A stretch of DNA of 64,000 bases. It comes from Microbispora sp. H13382 (GTDB lineage Bacteria > Actinomycetota > Actinomycetes > Streptosporangiales > Streptosporangiaceae). The notes below the pieces were generated by a model that searched no databases, was not told where the DNA came from, and saw nothing but the letters and a program-made list of their open reading frames with translations. Made by a program: the position numbers and the translations under genes. Position 1 is the stretch's first letter. The number at the start of each line of letters is the position of its first letter. The stretch covers positions 496,001 through 560,000 of the forward strand of contig NZ_JABBXA010000001.1 in the NCBI RefSeq assembly GCF_014161445.1. The letters are read 5' to 3'. Below, piece after piece: positions 24,391 through 32,032 of this stretch.

Positions 24391-25283
24391 TGTCCTCCAC
24401 ACGGTTCGCCCCTGATCGCGGCCTCACCGTCCGGATGACCGTGACGATGTTCCTGCTCGGGCTGCTCTACGTCGCGTTCGTGGCCGTCCTGGTCGCGGTT
24501 GGCGTACGCGCGGTCACCGTGCTCGTGATCGCCGGTGGTCTCCTGCTGGCGCAGTACTTCCTGTCCGACAAGATCGCGCTGTTCGCGATGCACGGGCGGG
24601 AGGTCTCGCCGCAGGAGGCCCCCGAGTTGCACGGGATCATCGACCGGCTGAGCGCGATGGCGGGAATGCCGAAGCCGCGGGTGGCGATCGCCGACTCGGA
24701 CATCCCGAACGCGTTCGCCACGGGGCGCGACCGGAAGAACTCGGTGGTCTGCGTGACCACCGGCATCCTGCGCAGGCTCGACGCGCGGGAGCTCGAAGGG
24801 GTGCTGGCCCACGAGATGTCCCACGTGGCCCACCGGGACGTGGCGGTGATGACGATCGCCTCGTTCCTGGGGGTCGTGGCCGGCCTGATGACCCGCTTCG
24901 CGCTCTACACCGGTCTGGGCGGCCGGAGGAACGACAACGGCCCCCCGATCGGACTGATCATCTTCGCGGTCTCCGGCCTGGTCTACGCCGTCAGCTTCCT
25001 GCTCACGCGGGCGCTGTCGCGCTACCGCGAACTGGCCGCGGACCGCGCGGGCGCGCTGCTGACGCAGCAGCCGAGCGCCCTGGCCAGCGCCCTGGTCAAG
25101 ATCAGCGGCGACATCGGCAGGATCCCGACACGGGATCTGCGTGAGGCGCAGCCGTTCAACGCCTTCTTCTTCGCACCGGCCATCTCGGGCCGGAGCGTCG
25201 CCTCGCTGCTGTCGACCCACCCGCCGCTGGAGCGCCGGCTGGAGCAGTTGTCCAGGATCTCCGCGGCGCTGGGTCGCGGATGA
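24390..25283 (+). CDS. htpX: HtpX-type membrane zinc metalloprotease (M48)
   Basis: A 297-residue protease. Two N-terminal helices (about 17-54), the zinc motif LAHEMSHVAHRD (His141, Glu142, His145), two further hydrophobic stretches, and the third ligand Glu214 in SRYRELAADRAGA. All ligands are intact. The C-terminal STHPPLERRLEQL is typical of HtpX. It cleaves damaged membrane proteins in envelope stress. The gene is inside the psp operon; compare the M48-like protein at 5806-6978, which has lost this zinc site. Confidence 0.95.
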   Translation: MSSTRFAPDRGLTVRMTVTMFLLGLLYVAFVAVLVAVGVRAVTVLVIAGGLLLAQYFLSDKIALFAMHGREVSPQEAPELHGIIDRLSAMAGMPKPRVAIADSDIPNAFATGRDRKNSVVCVTTGILRRLDARELEGVLAHEMSHVAHRDVAVMTIASFLGVVAGLMTRFALYTGLGGRRNDNGPPIGLIIFAVSGLVYAVSFLLTRALSRYRELAADRAGALLTQQPSALASALVKISGDIGRIPTRDLREAQPFNAFFFAPAISGRSVASLLSTHPPLERRLEQLSRISAALGRG

Positions 25284-25293
25284 GGGGGCGCTG

Positions 25294-25842
25294 ATGGGCT
25301 GGTTCGACGCGCTGCTCGGCCGTTCCAAGCCCGCCAGGCCCGACCTCGACGCGCTGTTCGCGCTGCCGTCCGCCGCCGTCACGCTGCAGGCCGCCACCGG
25401 CTTCGCCCCGGCGGGCGCCGGGTCGGTGTGCTTCCGCGCCGCCGAAGGCGGCGCCTTCGCCCGGCTCGAACAGGACGTCCAGGCCCTGATGGGCAAGGTG
25501 GAGGTCTCCCGGGACTCCTACGGCTACACCTGGCTGCAGGTGCGCAACCCCGACGTGGCCGGGCTCGTGACCGACCTGCACGCCGCCAACTCGTCCCTGG
25601 AGTCGGCCGGGTTCGGCCCTTCGCTGCTGTGCTCGCTCGTCGCGTTCGCCGATCCCTCCGGACGGCGGCTCGCGATCGTCTACCTCTACAAGCGCGGCAC
25701 GTTCTACCCCTTCGCCCCCCTGGGCGAACCACGCCGCGACAACGCGCTGGAACTGCAGGTGCGCGGTGTCCTGGAGCGCGAGCTGAAGATCGAACCCGAT
25801 CTGGCGAGCTGGTTCCCCGTCTGGGGCGCCCCCGGCCTCTGA
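25294..25842 (+). CDS. pspAB: PspA-associated protein PspAB
   Basis: A 182-residue soluble protein beginning MGWFDALLGRSKPARPDLD, with YGYTWLQVRNPDVAGLV, LLCSLVAFAD and YKRGTFYPFAP. This matches PspAB of actinobacterial psp operons; its biochemical role is unknown. ATG 25294 is preceded by GAGGGGG. It begins 10 bases after htpX and completes the pspA-pspAA-htpX-pspAB set. Confidence 0.82.
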   Translation: MGWFDALLGRSKPARPDLDALFALPSAAVTLQAATGFAPAGAGSVCFRAAEGGAFARLEQDVQALMGKVEVSRDSYGYTWLQVRNPDVAGLVTDLHAANSSLESAGFGPSLLCSLVAFADPSGRRLAIVYLYKRGTFYPFAPLGEPRRDNALELQVRGVLERELKIEPDLASWFPVWGAPGL

Positions 25843-25859
25843 CCGTTCCAGGAGCCTTC

Positions 25860-26606
25860 ATGACCGAGTGGACCCACCTGCGGTACACCGAGGCGGCGGC
25901 CGCGGAGATCGGCCGCATGGCCGCGACCGTACGGGGCCGGGACGGATCCACCCCCGTTCCGACCTGTCCCGGCTGGGATCTGCGCGCCCTGACCGAGCAC
26001 ACGGGGGCCGTCCACCGATGGGCGGCCGCCATGGTGCGCGACGCCGCGCCGCGCCGATACGACCGCGAGGCCATGGACCACGGCTTCCCCGAGGACTTCG
26101 CCGAGGCCGCCGGCTGGCTGGAGGCGGGAGGCGTCCTGCTCACGGACGCGTTGAAGGGCCGCGACCCGGACACGGAGATGTGGGGATGGGCGGGCGATCG
26201 GCACGCGCGGTTCTGGTCCCGCCGCCAGCTCCACGAGACCGTCGTCCACCGCGCGGACGCCGAGATCGCCCTCGGCATCGCCCCCCGCGTCGACGAGGAT
26301 GTCGCGGCCGACGGCGTGGAGGAGTTCTTCGCCGTCCTCTCGTACGCCCGGTGGCGGCCGCTCGTCGCCGAGCTCAGGAGCGACGGAGAGGCGATCGCCT
26401 GGCGGACCGACACGGGCCTGGCCTGGCTCGTCCGGCTGACCCACACAGGATTCGGCTACGAGAGGTCCGAAGGCCCCGCCGACGTCACCGTACGCGCGCC
26501 GACGGCCGGGGACCTGATGCTGACGCTGTGGAACCGGCGTGAGCCCGACATGGTCCACGGCGACGACGAGCTGCTGCGGTTCTGGCGCGAGCGCGCGAAG
26601 ATCTGA
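25860..26606 (+). CDS. Mycothiol-dependent maleylpyruvate isomerase-like (DinB fold) enzyme
   Basis: A 248-residue protein of the TIGR03083 family. The N-terminal part has VPTCPGWDLRALTEHTGAVHRW, with a metal-binding His in the first helix pair, and QLHETVVHRADAEIA supplies the other expected histidines. The C-terminal MDMPI_C-like domain ends with LTLWNRREP. Family members use mycothiol as thiol cofactor; the substrate here is unknown. AGGAG lies 6 bases upstream of ATG 25860. It follows pspAB by 17 bases, so it may be a fifth cistron of the psp transcript. Confidence 0.85.
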   Translation: MTEWTHLRYTEAAAAEIGRMAATVRGRDGSTPVPTCPGWDLRALTEHTGAVHRWAAAMVRDAAPRRYDREAMDHGFPEDFAEAAGWLEAGGVLLTDALKGRDPDTEMWGWAGDRHARFWSRRQLHETVVHRADAEIALGIAPRVDEDVAADGVEEFFAVLSYARWRPLVAELRSDGEAIAWRTDTGLAWLVRLTHTGFGYERSEGPADVTVRAPTAGDLMLTLWNRREPDMVHGDDELLRFWRERAKI

Positions 26607-26633
26607 GGCCGGGAACCGAAGCCGGGAAACAAA

Positions 26634-26672
26634 GACGAGGGCGCCCCCGGGAGATCCGTGGGCGCCCGCGTC
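26634..26672. terminator. Bidirectional hairpin between convergent genes
   Basis: GACGAGGGCGCCC and GGGCGCCCGCGTC form a 12-13 base-pair stem with one mismatch, between the DinB-type gene and convergent nadA. Confidence 0.7.
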
Positions 26673-26684
26673 GTAGGGCCGCCG

Positions 26685-27839
26685 CTACGGCAGGGCGAGC
26701 ATGCGGTCGAGGGCGACCTTGGCCCAGTGGGTGGTGTCCGCGTCGACCGTGATCCGGTTGACGACCTCGCCGTCGGCCAGCGACTCCAGCGCCCAGACCA
26801 GGTGCGGCAGGTCGATGCGGTTCATGGTGGAGCAGTAGCACACGGTCCGGTCGAGGAACGTGATCGTCTTGTCCGGGAACCGGTTCGCCAGGCGGCGCAC
26901 CAGGTTGAGCTCGGTGCCGACGGCCCAGGAGGACCCGGCCGGGGCCTCCTCCAGCTTCCGGATGATGTACTCGGTCGACCCGACGAAGTCGGCCTTGGTC
27001 ACGACCTCGTGGCGGCACTCGGGGTGGACGAGCACGTTCACCCCCGGGATGCGGGCCCGCACCTCGTCCACGCACGCGGCGGAGAAGCGCCCGTGGACCG
27101 AGCAGTGGCCCTTCCACAGGATCATCTTCGCGTTCTCCAGCTGCTCCCGGGTGAGGCCGCCGTTCGGGCGGTGCGGGTTGTAGACCACGCAGTCGTCCAG
27201 CGACAGCCCCATCTCCAGCACCGCGGTGTTGCGGCCCAGGTGCTGGTCGGGCAGGAACAGCACCTTCTCGCCCTGCTCGAAGGCCCAGTCGAGGGCGCGC
27301 TTCGCGTTCGAGGAGGTGCACACGGCGCCGCCGTGCCGTCCGCAGAACGCCTTGATGTCCGCGCTGGAGTTCATGTACGTGATCGGCACCACCCGGTCGG
27401 CGATGCCGGCGTCCTCCAGGGCGTCCCAGCAGTCCTCGACCTGGGTGAAGGTCGCCATGTCGGCCATCGAGCAGCCGGCGGCCAGGTCGGGGAGCACCAC
27501 CTTCTGCGTGTCACCGGTCAGGATGTCGGCCGACTCGGCCATGAAGTGGACACCGCAGAACACGATGTACTCCGCCTCGGGCCGGGCGGCGGCCTCGCGG
27601 GCGAGCTTGAACGAGTCACCGGTCACGTCGGCGAACTGGATGACCTCGTCACGCTGGTAGTGGTGACCGAGCACGAACAGCCGGTCGCCCAGCCGCTCCT
27701 TGGCCACGCGTGCGCGCTCCACGAGCGTCGGATCGGACGCGGGAGGCAGCTCGCCCGGGCAGTCGACGCCGCGTTCGCTGTGCGGGTCGGTGCCCTGGCC
27801 GAGGATGAAGAGCGGAAGGCCGGTCTCGGTGATCGTCAC
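26685..27839 (-). CDS. nadA: Quinolinate synthase
   Basis: A 384-residue enzyme that condenses iminoaspartate with dihydroxyacetone phosphate in NAD synthesis, using a 4Fe-4S cluster. VLGHHYQRDEVIQFAD, GDSFKLA and FCGVHFMAESA are NadA signatures. Cluster ligands by position are probably Cys95, Cys246 (WKGHCSVHGRF) and Cys336 (VCYCSTMNR). GTG 27839 is preferred since GAGGGG is 7 bases upstream; GTG 27845 is the longer option. nadB and nadC are not adjacent. The ErpA/IscA gene is divergent, which may be relevant because NadA is an Fe-S protein. Confidence 0.95.
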   Translation of the reverse strand: MTITETGLPLFILGQGTDPHSERGVDCPGELPPASDPTLVERARVAKERLGDRLFVLGHHYQRDEVIQFADVTGDSFKLAREAAARPEAEYIVFCGVHFMAESADILTGDTQKVVLPDLAAGCSMADMATFTQVEDCWDALEDAGIADRVVPITYMNSSADIKAFCGRHGGAVCTSSNAKRALDWAFEQGEKVLFLPDQHLGRNTAVLEMGLSLDDCVVYNPHRPNGGLTREQLENAKMILWKGHCSVHGRFSAACVDEVRARIPGVNVLVHPECRHEVVTKADFVGSTEYIIRKLEEAPAGSSWAVGTELNLVRRLANRFPDKTITFLDRTVCYCSTMNRIDLPHLVWALESLADGEVVNRITVDADTTHWAKVALDRMLALP

Positions 27840-27862
27840 GACCACACCCCCTCGGGGACTTA

Positions 27863-27877
27863 TCGTCTAACTGACGA
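27863..27877. promoter_or_regulatory. Palindrome upstream of nadA
   Basis: TCGTC-TAACT-GACGA is a perfect 5+5 inverted repeat, within an AT-richer stretch that also has TTAGTC. It lies 24 bases upstream of the nadA start. A NAD-responsive repressor site is a reasonable guess from the location; I cannot match it to a known consensus. Confidence 0.4.
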
Positions 27878-28033
27878 CTAATCATTACATATCGCATCGG
27901 CTGGTTCGTCGCGTGGTTGCCGGTAGGGCACTGGAATGTGTAGGGCTTCACCGGTGTTGGTAGCGTCTAGGTAGGACGTCAGAACCAATCGACCGCCCCG
28001 ATGGGCGGTTGGCGCAGACGCGGGAGTCAGCAC

Positions 28034-28387
28034 ATGACGGTTGAGAGCAGCGAGACCACTCAGCAGGGCCTGATCCTGACTGACGCGGCCGCCGCCAAGG
28101 TCAAGAGCCTGCTCGAGCAGCAGGGCGAGGAAGGGCTGCAGCTTCGGGTGGCCGTCCAGCCGGGTGGCTGTTCCGGCCTGCGTTACCAGCTCTTCTTCGA
28201 CGACCGGTCGATGGACGGCGACGTGGTCTCCACCTTCGGCGGCGTGAACGTCGTCACCGACCGGATGAGCGCGCCGTACCTCATCGGGGCCACGGTCGAC
28301 TTCGTGGACACCATCGAGAAGCAGGGCTTCACCATCGACAACCCCAACGCGACGGGGTCGTGCGCCTGCGGCGACTCGTTCAACTGA
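28034..28387 (+). CDS. erpA: A-type Fe-S carrier protein (ErpA/IscA)
   Basis: A 117-residue A-type carrier that delivers Fe-S clusters to apo-proteins. The three conserved cysteines are present: Cys46 in GGCSGLRY and Cys110/Cys112 in SCACGDSF. The fold signatures LQLRVAVQPGGCSG and YLIGATVDFVD are typical. It is encoded alone, between divergent nadA and adoK, as in the Rv2204c region of Mycobacterium tuberculosis. A TTCACC/TAGGTA pair near 27948-27976 is a possible promoter. Confidence 0.93.
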   Translation: MTVESSETTQQGLILTDAAAAKVKSLLEQQGEEGLQLRVAVQPGGCSGLRYQLFFDDRSMDGDVVSTFGGVNVVTDRMSAPYLIGATVDFVDTIEKQGFTIDNPNATGSCACGDSFN

Positions 28388-28430
28388 CGGCGCACGCGCG
28401 CCCGGCCGCGGGCGACGGGTGACGTGTCGA

Positions 28431-28462
28431 GCGCCCCGCACGGATTACTTCGCGCGGGGCGT
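28431..28462 (+). terminator. Hairpin after erpA
   Basis: GCGCCCCGC and GCGGGGCGT pair with one G-T wobble around a 14-base loop, 43 bases past the erpA stop. Confidence 0.55.
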
Positions 28463-28554
28463 CGTCATGTCCCGAGACGGTACGCTCAGTAGGTTCGGCG
28501 GGATCTCATCCCGGCCCCCGTCTCCCTGATGCTGACAACGAGGAGAATGACCCC

Positions 28555-29541
28555 GTGCGCATCGCCGTCACCGGCTCCATCGCCACCGACCACCTGATGA
28601 CGTTCCCCGGCCGCTTCGGCGACCAGCTCATCGCCGAGCAGCTCGACCGGGTGTCGTTGTCGTTCCTCGTCGACGATCTGCAGGTCCGCCGCGGCGGATG
28701 CGCGGCCAACATCGCCTTCGGCATGGGCTGCCTCGGGCTCACCCCGATCCTGGTCGGCGCCGTGGGCACCGACTTCGCCGACTACCGCTCCTGGCTCGAG
28801 CGCCACGGCGTCGACTGCGAGTCGGTCCACGTGTCCGAGCTGCACCACACCGCGCGCTTCCTGTGCACCACGGACGAGGACCACAACCAGATCGCCTCGT
28901 TCTACACCGGCGCGATGGCGGAGGCGAGGGAGATCGAGCTGGGCCCGATCGCCGAGCGTCTCGGCGGGCTCGACCTGGTCCTGATCAGCCCCAACGACCC
29001 GGCGGCGATGGTGCGGCACACCGACGAGGCGCGTCAGCGGGGCATCCCATTCGCGGCCGACCCGTCGCAGCAGCTCGCCCGCATGCCCGGCGAGGAGATT
29101 CGCCAGCTCGTCGAGGGCGCGGCGTACCTGTTCAGCAACGACTACGAGCTGGGCCTGATCGCGCAGAAGACCGGCTGGTCGGACGAGGAGATCCTGGACC
29201 GGGTCGGCGTACGGGTGACGACCCTCGGGCCCAAGGGCGCCAGGATCGACCGGAAGGGCGAGCCGTCGCTGCACATCCCGCCGGCGCCCGAGCTGGGCAA
29301 GGCCGACCCGACCGGCGTCGGGGACGCCTTCCGCGCCGGGTTCCTCGCCGGGCTCGCCTGGGGTCTGCCCCTGGAGCGCTGCGGACAGCTCGGCAACCTC
29401 ACCGCCACCCACGTGCTGGAGCGGATCGGCTGCCAGGAGTACGAGCTGAGCCAGCGGGTCTTCCTCGAGCGGTTCGCCGCCGCCTACGGGTCCGACGCGG
29501 CGGCCGAGGTGGCCGGGCACGCCCGCTGCCACCACGCCTGA
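28555..29541 (+). CDS. adoK: Adenosine kinase (PfkB family, AdoK type)
   Basis: A 328-residue ribokinase-family enzyme that phosphorylates adenosine to AMP. The whole chain follows the mycobacterial AdoK pattern: VTGSIATDHLMTFPGRF at the start, SLSFLVDDL, FAADPSQQLARM, AAYLFSNDYE, and DPTGVGDAFRAGF with catalytic Asp257. Start GTG 28555 has AACGAGGAGA upstream. This kinase is used in place of the hypoxanthine salvage route in several actinobacteria. Neighbours match the Rv2202c context (between the A-type carrier and the ctaC operon). Confidence 0.9.
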   Translation: MRIAVTGSIATDHLMTFPGRFGDQLIAEQLDRVSLSFLVDDLQVRRGGCAANIAFGMGCLGLTPILVGAVGTDFADYRSWLERHGVDCESVHVSELHHTARFLCTTDEDHNQIASFYTGAMAEAREIELGPIAERLGGLDLVLISPNDPAAMVRHTDEARQRGIPFAADPSQQLARMPGEEIRQLVEGAAYLFSNDYELGLIAQKTGWSDEEILDRVGVRVTTLGPKGARIDRKGEPSLHIPPAPELGKADPTGVGDAFRAGFLAGLAWGLPLERCGQLGNLTATHVLERIGCQEYELSQRVFLERFAAAYGSDAAAEVAGHARCHHA

Positions 29542-29551
29542 GGCCGGGCCC

Positions 29552-29881
29552 TCAGTAGTTGCGGCGCACGTGGATGGACCAGCCGCCCTGGGGCAGCTCG
29601 TAGCTCCCCACGTGCTCGTGTGACTTCAACCGGCACCAGGCCGGGACGTCGGTGAACGCGGCGGGGTCGTCGGCCAGTACGGCGACCACGCCGCCCGTCG
29701 CCACCTGGTTGATCCGCTCGGCCAGCATGATGATCGGGATCGGGCACTTGCGGCCCAGCGCGTCGATCGTCAGCGCGGGCGGCTCCGCCGGCCGGACCGG
29801 CGCGGCGGGCTCGGCCCGCTCCGCCGCCTGGGCCGCCTCGGGAGACCGCCGGGCGCCGCCGCCCGTCCGTCTGCGCCACAT
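29552..29881 (-). CDS. TusA-like sulfur carrier protein
   Basis: A 109-residue protein with a disordered, basic/Ala-Pro-rich N-terminal extension (1-35) and a TusA domain: LTIDALGRKCPIPIIMLAERI with the sulfur-accepting Cys46, and a long beta-strand end. Standard TusA has about 80 residues. It is coupled to the cysteine desulfurase by a TGATG overlap, so the desulfurase probably loads its cysteine with persulfide. The acceptor pathway is not identifiable here; thiolation or cofactor sulfur supply are options. Confidence 0.85.
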   Translation of the reverse strand: MWRRRTGGGARRSPEAAQAAERAEPAAPVRPAEPPALTIDALGRKCPIPIIMLAERINQVATGGVVAVLADDPAAFTDVPAWCRLKSHEHVGSYELPQGGWSIHVRRNY

Positions 29882-31014
29882 CAGTGCACCCCCAAGCTCG
29901 ACCGGATCCGCCGCACGATGTCCGGGAGCACCGCGAGGAAGCGATCGATGTCGTCCTCGGACACGCCACGGGGCAGCGATACCCGCACATTCCCATGCGT
30001 AAGCACGCCCATTGCCTCCAGGACGTGCGATGGACGAAGCGTACTCGCCGTGCAGGAGCTTCCGGACGAGACGGCGAAACCGGCCTTGTCGAGCTCGGTC
30101 AGCAGCGCCTCGCCCTCGACGTACATACAGGAGAACGTCACGATGTGCGGCAGCCGCAGGACCGGGGCGCCGACGACCTCCACGTCGGGCACCAGCAGAG
30201 GCACCTCGGCGCGGATCCGGTCGACCAGGGCCGACAGCCGCCTGCTCTCGGTCTCCGCCTCCTCGGCCCGGGCGCGCAGTGCCGCGACGGCGGCCACGAT
30301 CGCCGGCACGTTCTCGAACCCCGGCACGCGCCGCCGCTCCCGCTCGTCCTCCGGCAGCGGCGAGCGCCAGCGCACGCCCTTGCGCACCGCCAGCACGCCC
30401 ACCCCGGCCGGGCCGCCCCACTTGTGCGCGCTCGCGGTGAGGACCGACCAGCCCTCGGGGAGCGGCATGCGGCCCGCCGACTGGGCGGCGTCGACCAGCA
30501 GCGGCACGCCCGCCTCCCGGCAGGCCCGCGCCGCCTCCTCGACCGGCTGGAGCGTCCCCACCTCGTGGTTGGCCGTCTGCAGGCATGCCAGTGCCGTGCC
30601 CGGCCGCGCGACGGCCTCGGCGAACGCGCCGGCGTCCACCCGGCCCGTACGGCTCACGCCCACGAGTTCCACCTCGCCGCCCGCGCGCTCGTGTACCTCG
30701 CCCGCGTGCAGGACGCTGGAGTGCTCGACGGCGCCCGCCACCAGGCGCGTCCCGGCCCGGCGGCGGCCGGCCAGCGTGCCGAGCACCCCGAGGTGGACGG
30801 CCTGCGTCCCCGACGAGGTGAACGACACCTCGTCGGGCCGGGCGCCGATCAGTTCGGCTACCTCCGCCCTCGCGCGCTCCAGTAACATCTGGGCGCGGCG
30901 CGCCGTGCCGTACAGGCGGGCGGGATCGGCCCAACCGGCGTCGATCGCCGCCAGCAGGGCGTCACGGGCCGCGGGATGGAGAGGTTCGGTCGAAGCCGCG
31001 TCCAGGTAGGCCAC
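29881..31014 (-). CDS. Cysteine desulfurase (class V aminotransferase)
   Basis: A 377-residue PLP enzyme that takes sulfur from cysteine. Lys198 in TASAHKWGGPAG forms the Schiff base; NHEVGTLQPV, DAAQSAGRMP and the catalytic Cys321 in SSGSSCTAST are in place. The catalytic loop is of the IscS-like type (GSSC). Start GTG 31014. The TusA-like gene is co-translated downstream. It is divergent from the ctaC operon. Mycobacteria also place a cysteine desulfurase elsewhere, so this is probably a specialised, not the only, desulfurase. Confidence 0.92.
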   Translation of the reverse strand: MAYLDAASTEPLHPAARDALLAAIDAGWADPARLYGTARRAQMLLERARAEVAELIGARPDEVSFTSSGTQAVHLGVLGTLAGRRRAGTRLVAGAVEHSSVLHAGEVHERAGGEVELVGVSRTGRVDAGAFAEAVARPGTALACLQTANHEVGTLQPVEEAARACREAGVPLLVDAAQSAGRMPLPEGWSVLTASAHKWGGPAGVGVLAVRKGVRWRSPLPEDERERRRVPGFENVPAIVAAVAALRARAEEAETESRRLSALVDRIRAEVPLLVPDVEVVGAPVLRLPHIVTFSCMYVEGEALLTELDKAGFAVSSGSSCTASTLRPSHVLEAMGVLTHGNVRVSLPRGVSEDDIDRFLAVLPDIVRRIRSSLGVH

Positions 31015-31103
31015 AGTTGAGACATTAACGGGGGCTGGTCAGGGGGGCGGCGCCGGTCCGCGCTAATGTGTCCCCCAGCGTGAACTCAACCAAGTAAAGG
31101 GCA

Positions 31104-31178
31104 GACCGGCCGCAAGGTTGGTGCCGGTCTCACCTGAGAGTCAATTGGAAAAACCGCCCAGGAGAGGAACTCTTGGGC
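31104..31178 (+). promoter_or_regulatory. Structured leader of the ctaCDF operon
   Basis: Two hairpins: GACCGGC/GCCGGTC (31104-31129) and a 9-base-pair stem with CCCAGGAG/CTCTTGGG (31156-31178). The second hairpin encloses the purine-rich AGGAGAGGA, so its folding would hide a ribosome site serving a short leader frame. This could be a translational or attenuation control of oxidase synthesis. Inference from structure only. Confidence 0.45.
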
Positions 31179-31205
31179 TTCATCTGTGGGGTAGGCGATC
31201 CGTGA
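31173..31205 (+). CDS. Possible 10-codon leader peptide overlapping the ctaC start
   Basis: TTG 31173 has AGGAGAGG five bases upstream, the best ribosome site in the region. It encodes a 10-residue peptide (reading [10 protein letters not shown], with Met at the first position) and its TGA overlaps the ctaC GTG in a GTGA arrangement. Translation of this frame would couple to ctaC. The frame is short and may be fortuitous. Confidence 0.35.
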   Translation: MGFICGVGDP

Positions 31206-32032
31206 GTCCGACCCGCCGTACGACACGGCGACCGTGGGCACGCCGCCGGTTGCCCGGAGCCGCCGCCGTGGCGCTGCTGGTGGCGTCCGGCACGGCGTGT
31301 AGCAACCAGGCGATCGATCAATGGTCCCGTGGGGGCATGCCGGAAGGTGTTACCAAGCAGGCCGGCATCGTCCAGACCCTCTGGAACGGGAGCTGGGTCG
31401 CGGCTCTCGCCACCGGCGTGGTCGTCTGGGGACTGATCCTGTGGGCGTGCATCTTCCACCGCAAGAAGAAGAACAGTCCCGACCAGCTGCCTCCGCAGGT
31501 GCGCTACAACCTGCCGATCGAGATCCTCTACACGGTGGTCCCGGTCATCATGGTGGCGGTCTTCTTCTACTTCACGGCCCGTGACGAGACCGAGATCACG
31601 CGGATCACGAAGGACGCCCCGGTCAAGGTGGCCGTCGAGGGCTACCAGTGGAGCTGGCGCTTCACCACCGAGTACCAGGGCCAGAAGGCCGTGGTCGCGG
31701 GTGTGCCGGTGGACCTCAGCAAGCAGAGCGAGCAGAACCCCCAGGGTCCGCAGCTCGTGCTGCCGGTCAACACCCGGGTGCAGTTCGACCTGCACTCGCC
31801 CGACGTCATCCACTCGTTCTGGGTGCCGGCGTTCCTGTTCAAGCAGGACGTCTTCCCGGGCAACGTGCACAACCACTTCCAGATCACGACGCTCGACAAG
31901 ACGGGTGTCTTCATCGGCCGATGCGCCGAGCTCTGCGGCAGCGACCACAGCAAGATGCTGTTCTCCGTGAAGCTCGTCCCGCAGGCCGAGTTCGACCAGT
32001 ACATCAAGAGCCAGGCGGGGAGTGCGCAGTGA
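31202..32032 (+). CDS. ctaC: Cytochrome c oxidase subunit II (aa3-type)
   Basis: A 276-residue subunit that takes electrons from cytochrome c domains at its CuA centre. The basic N-terminal leader and hydrophobic stretch end at SGTAC33, a possible lipoprotein cleavage site with an imperfect lipobox. Two transmembrane helices follow (about 62-85 and 104-126). The cupredoxin domain has HSFWVP and the CuA ligands [17 protein letters not shown] 31202 is preferred over the upstream open extension because it begins at the signal peptide. First gene of ctaCDF; overlaps ctaD by 4 bases. Confidence 0.95.
   Translation: MSPTRRTTRRPWARRRLPGAAAVALLVASGTACSNQAIDQWSRGGMPEGVTKQAGIVQTLWNGSWVAALATGVVVWGLILWACIFHRKKKNSPDQLPPQVRYNLPIEILYTVVPVIMVAVFFYFTARDETEITRITKDAPVKVAVEGYQWSWRFTTEYQGQKAVVAGVPVDLSKQSEQNPQGPQLVLPVNTRVQFDLHSPDVIHSFWVPAFLFKQDVFPGNVHNHFQITTLDKTGVFIGRCAELCGSDHSKMLFSVKLVPQAEFDQYIKSQAGSAQ

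Noticed and set aside
31104-31178. Known riboswitch class (TPP, glycine, SAM) upstream of ctaC
   Set aside because: Short matches such as CTGAGAG occur, but the other conserved blocks of those riboswitches are absent.
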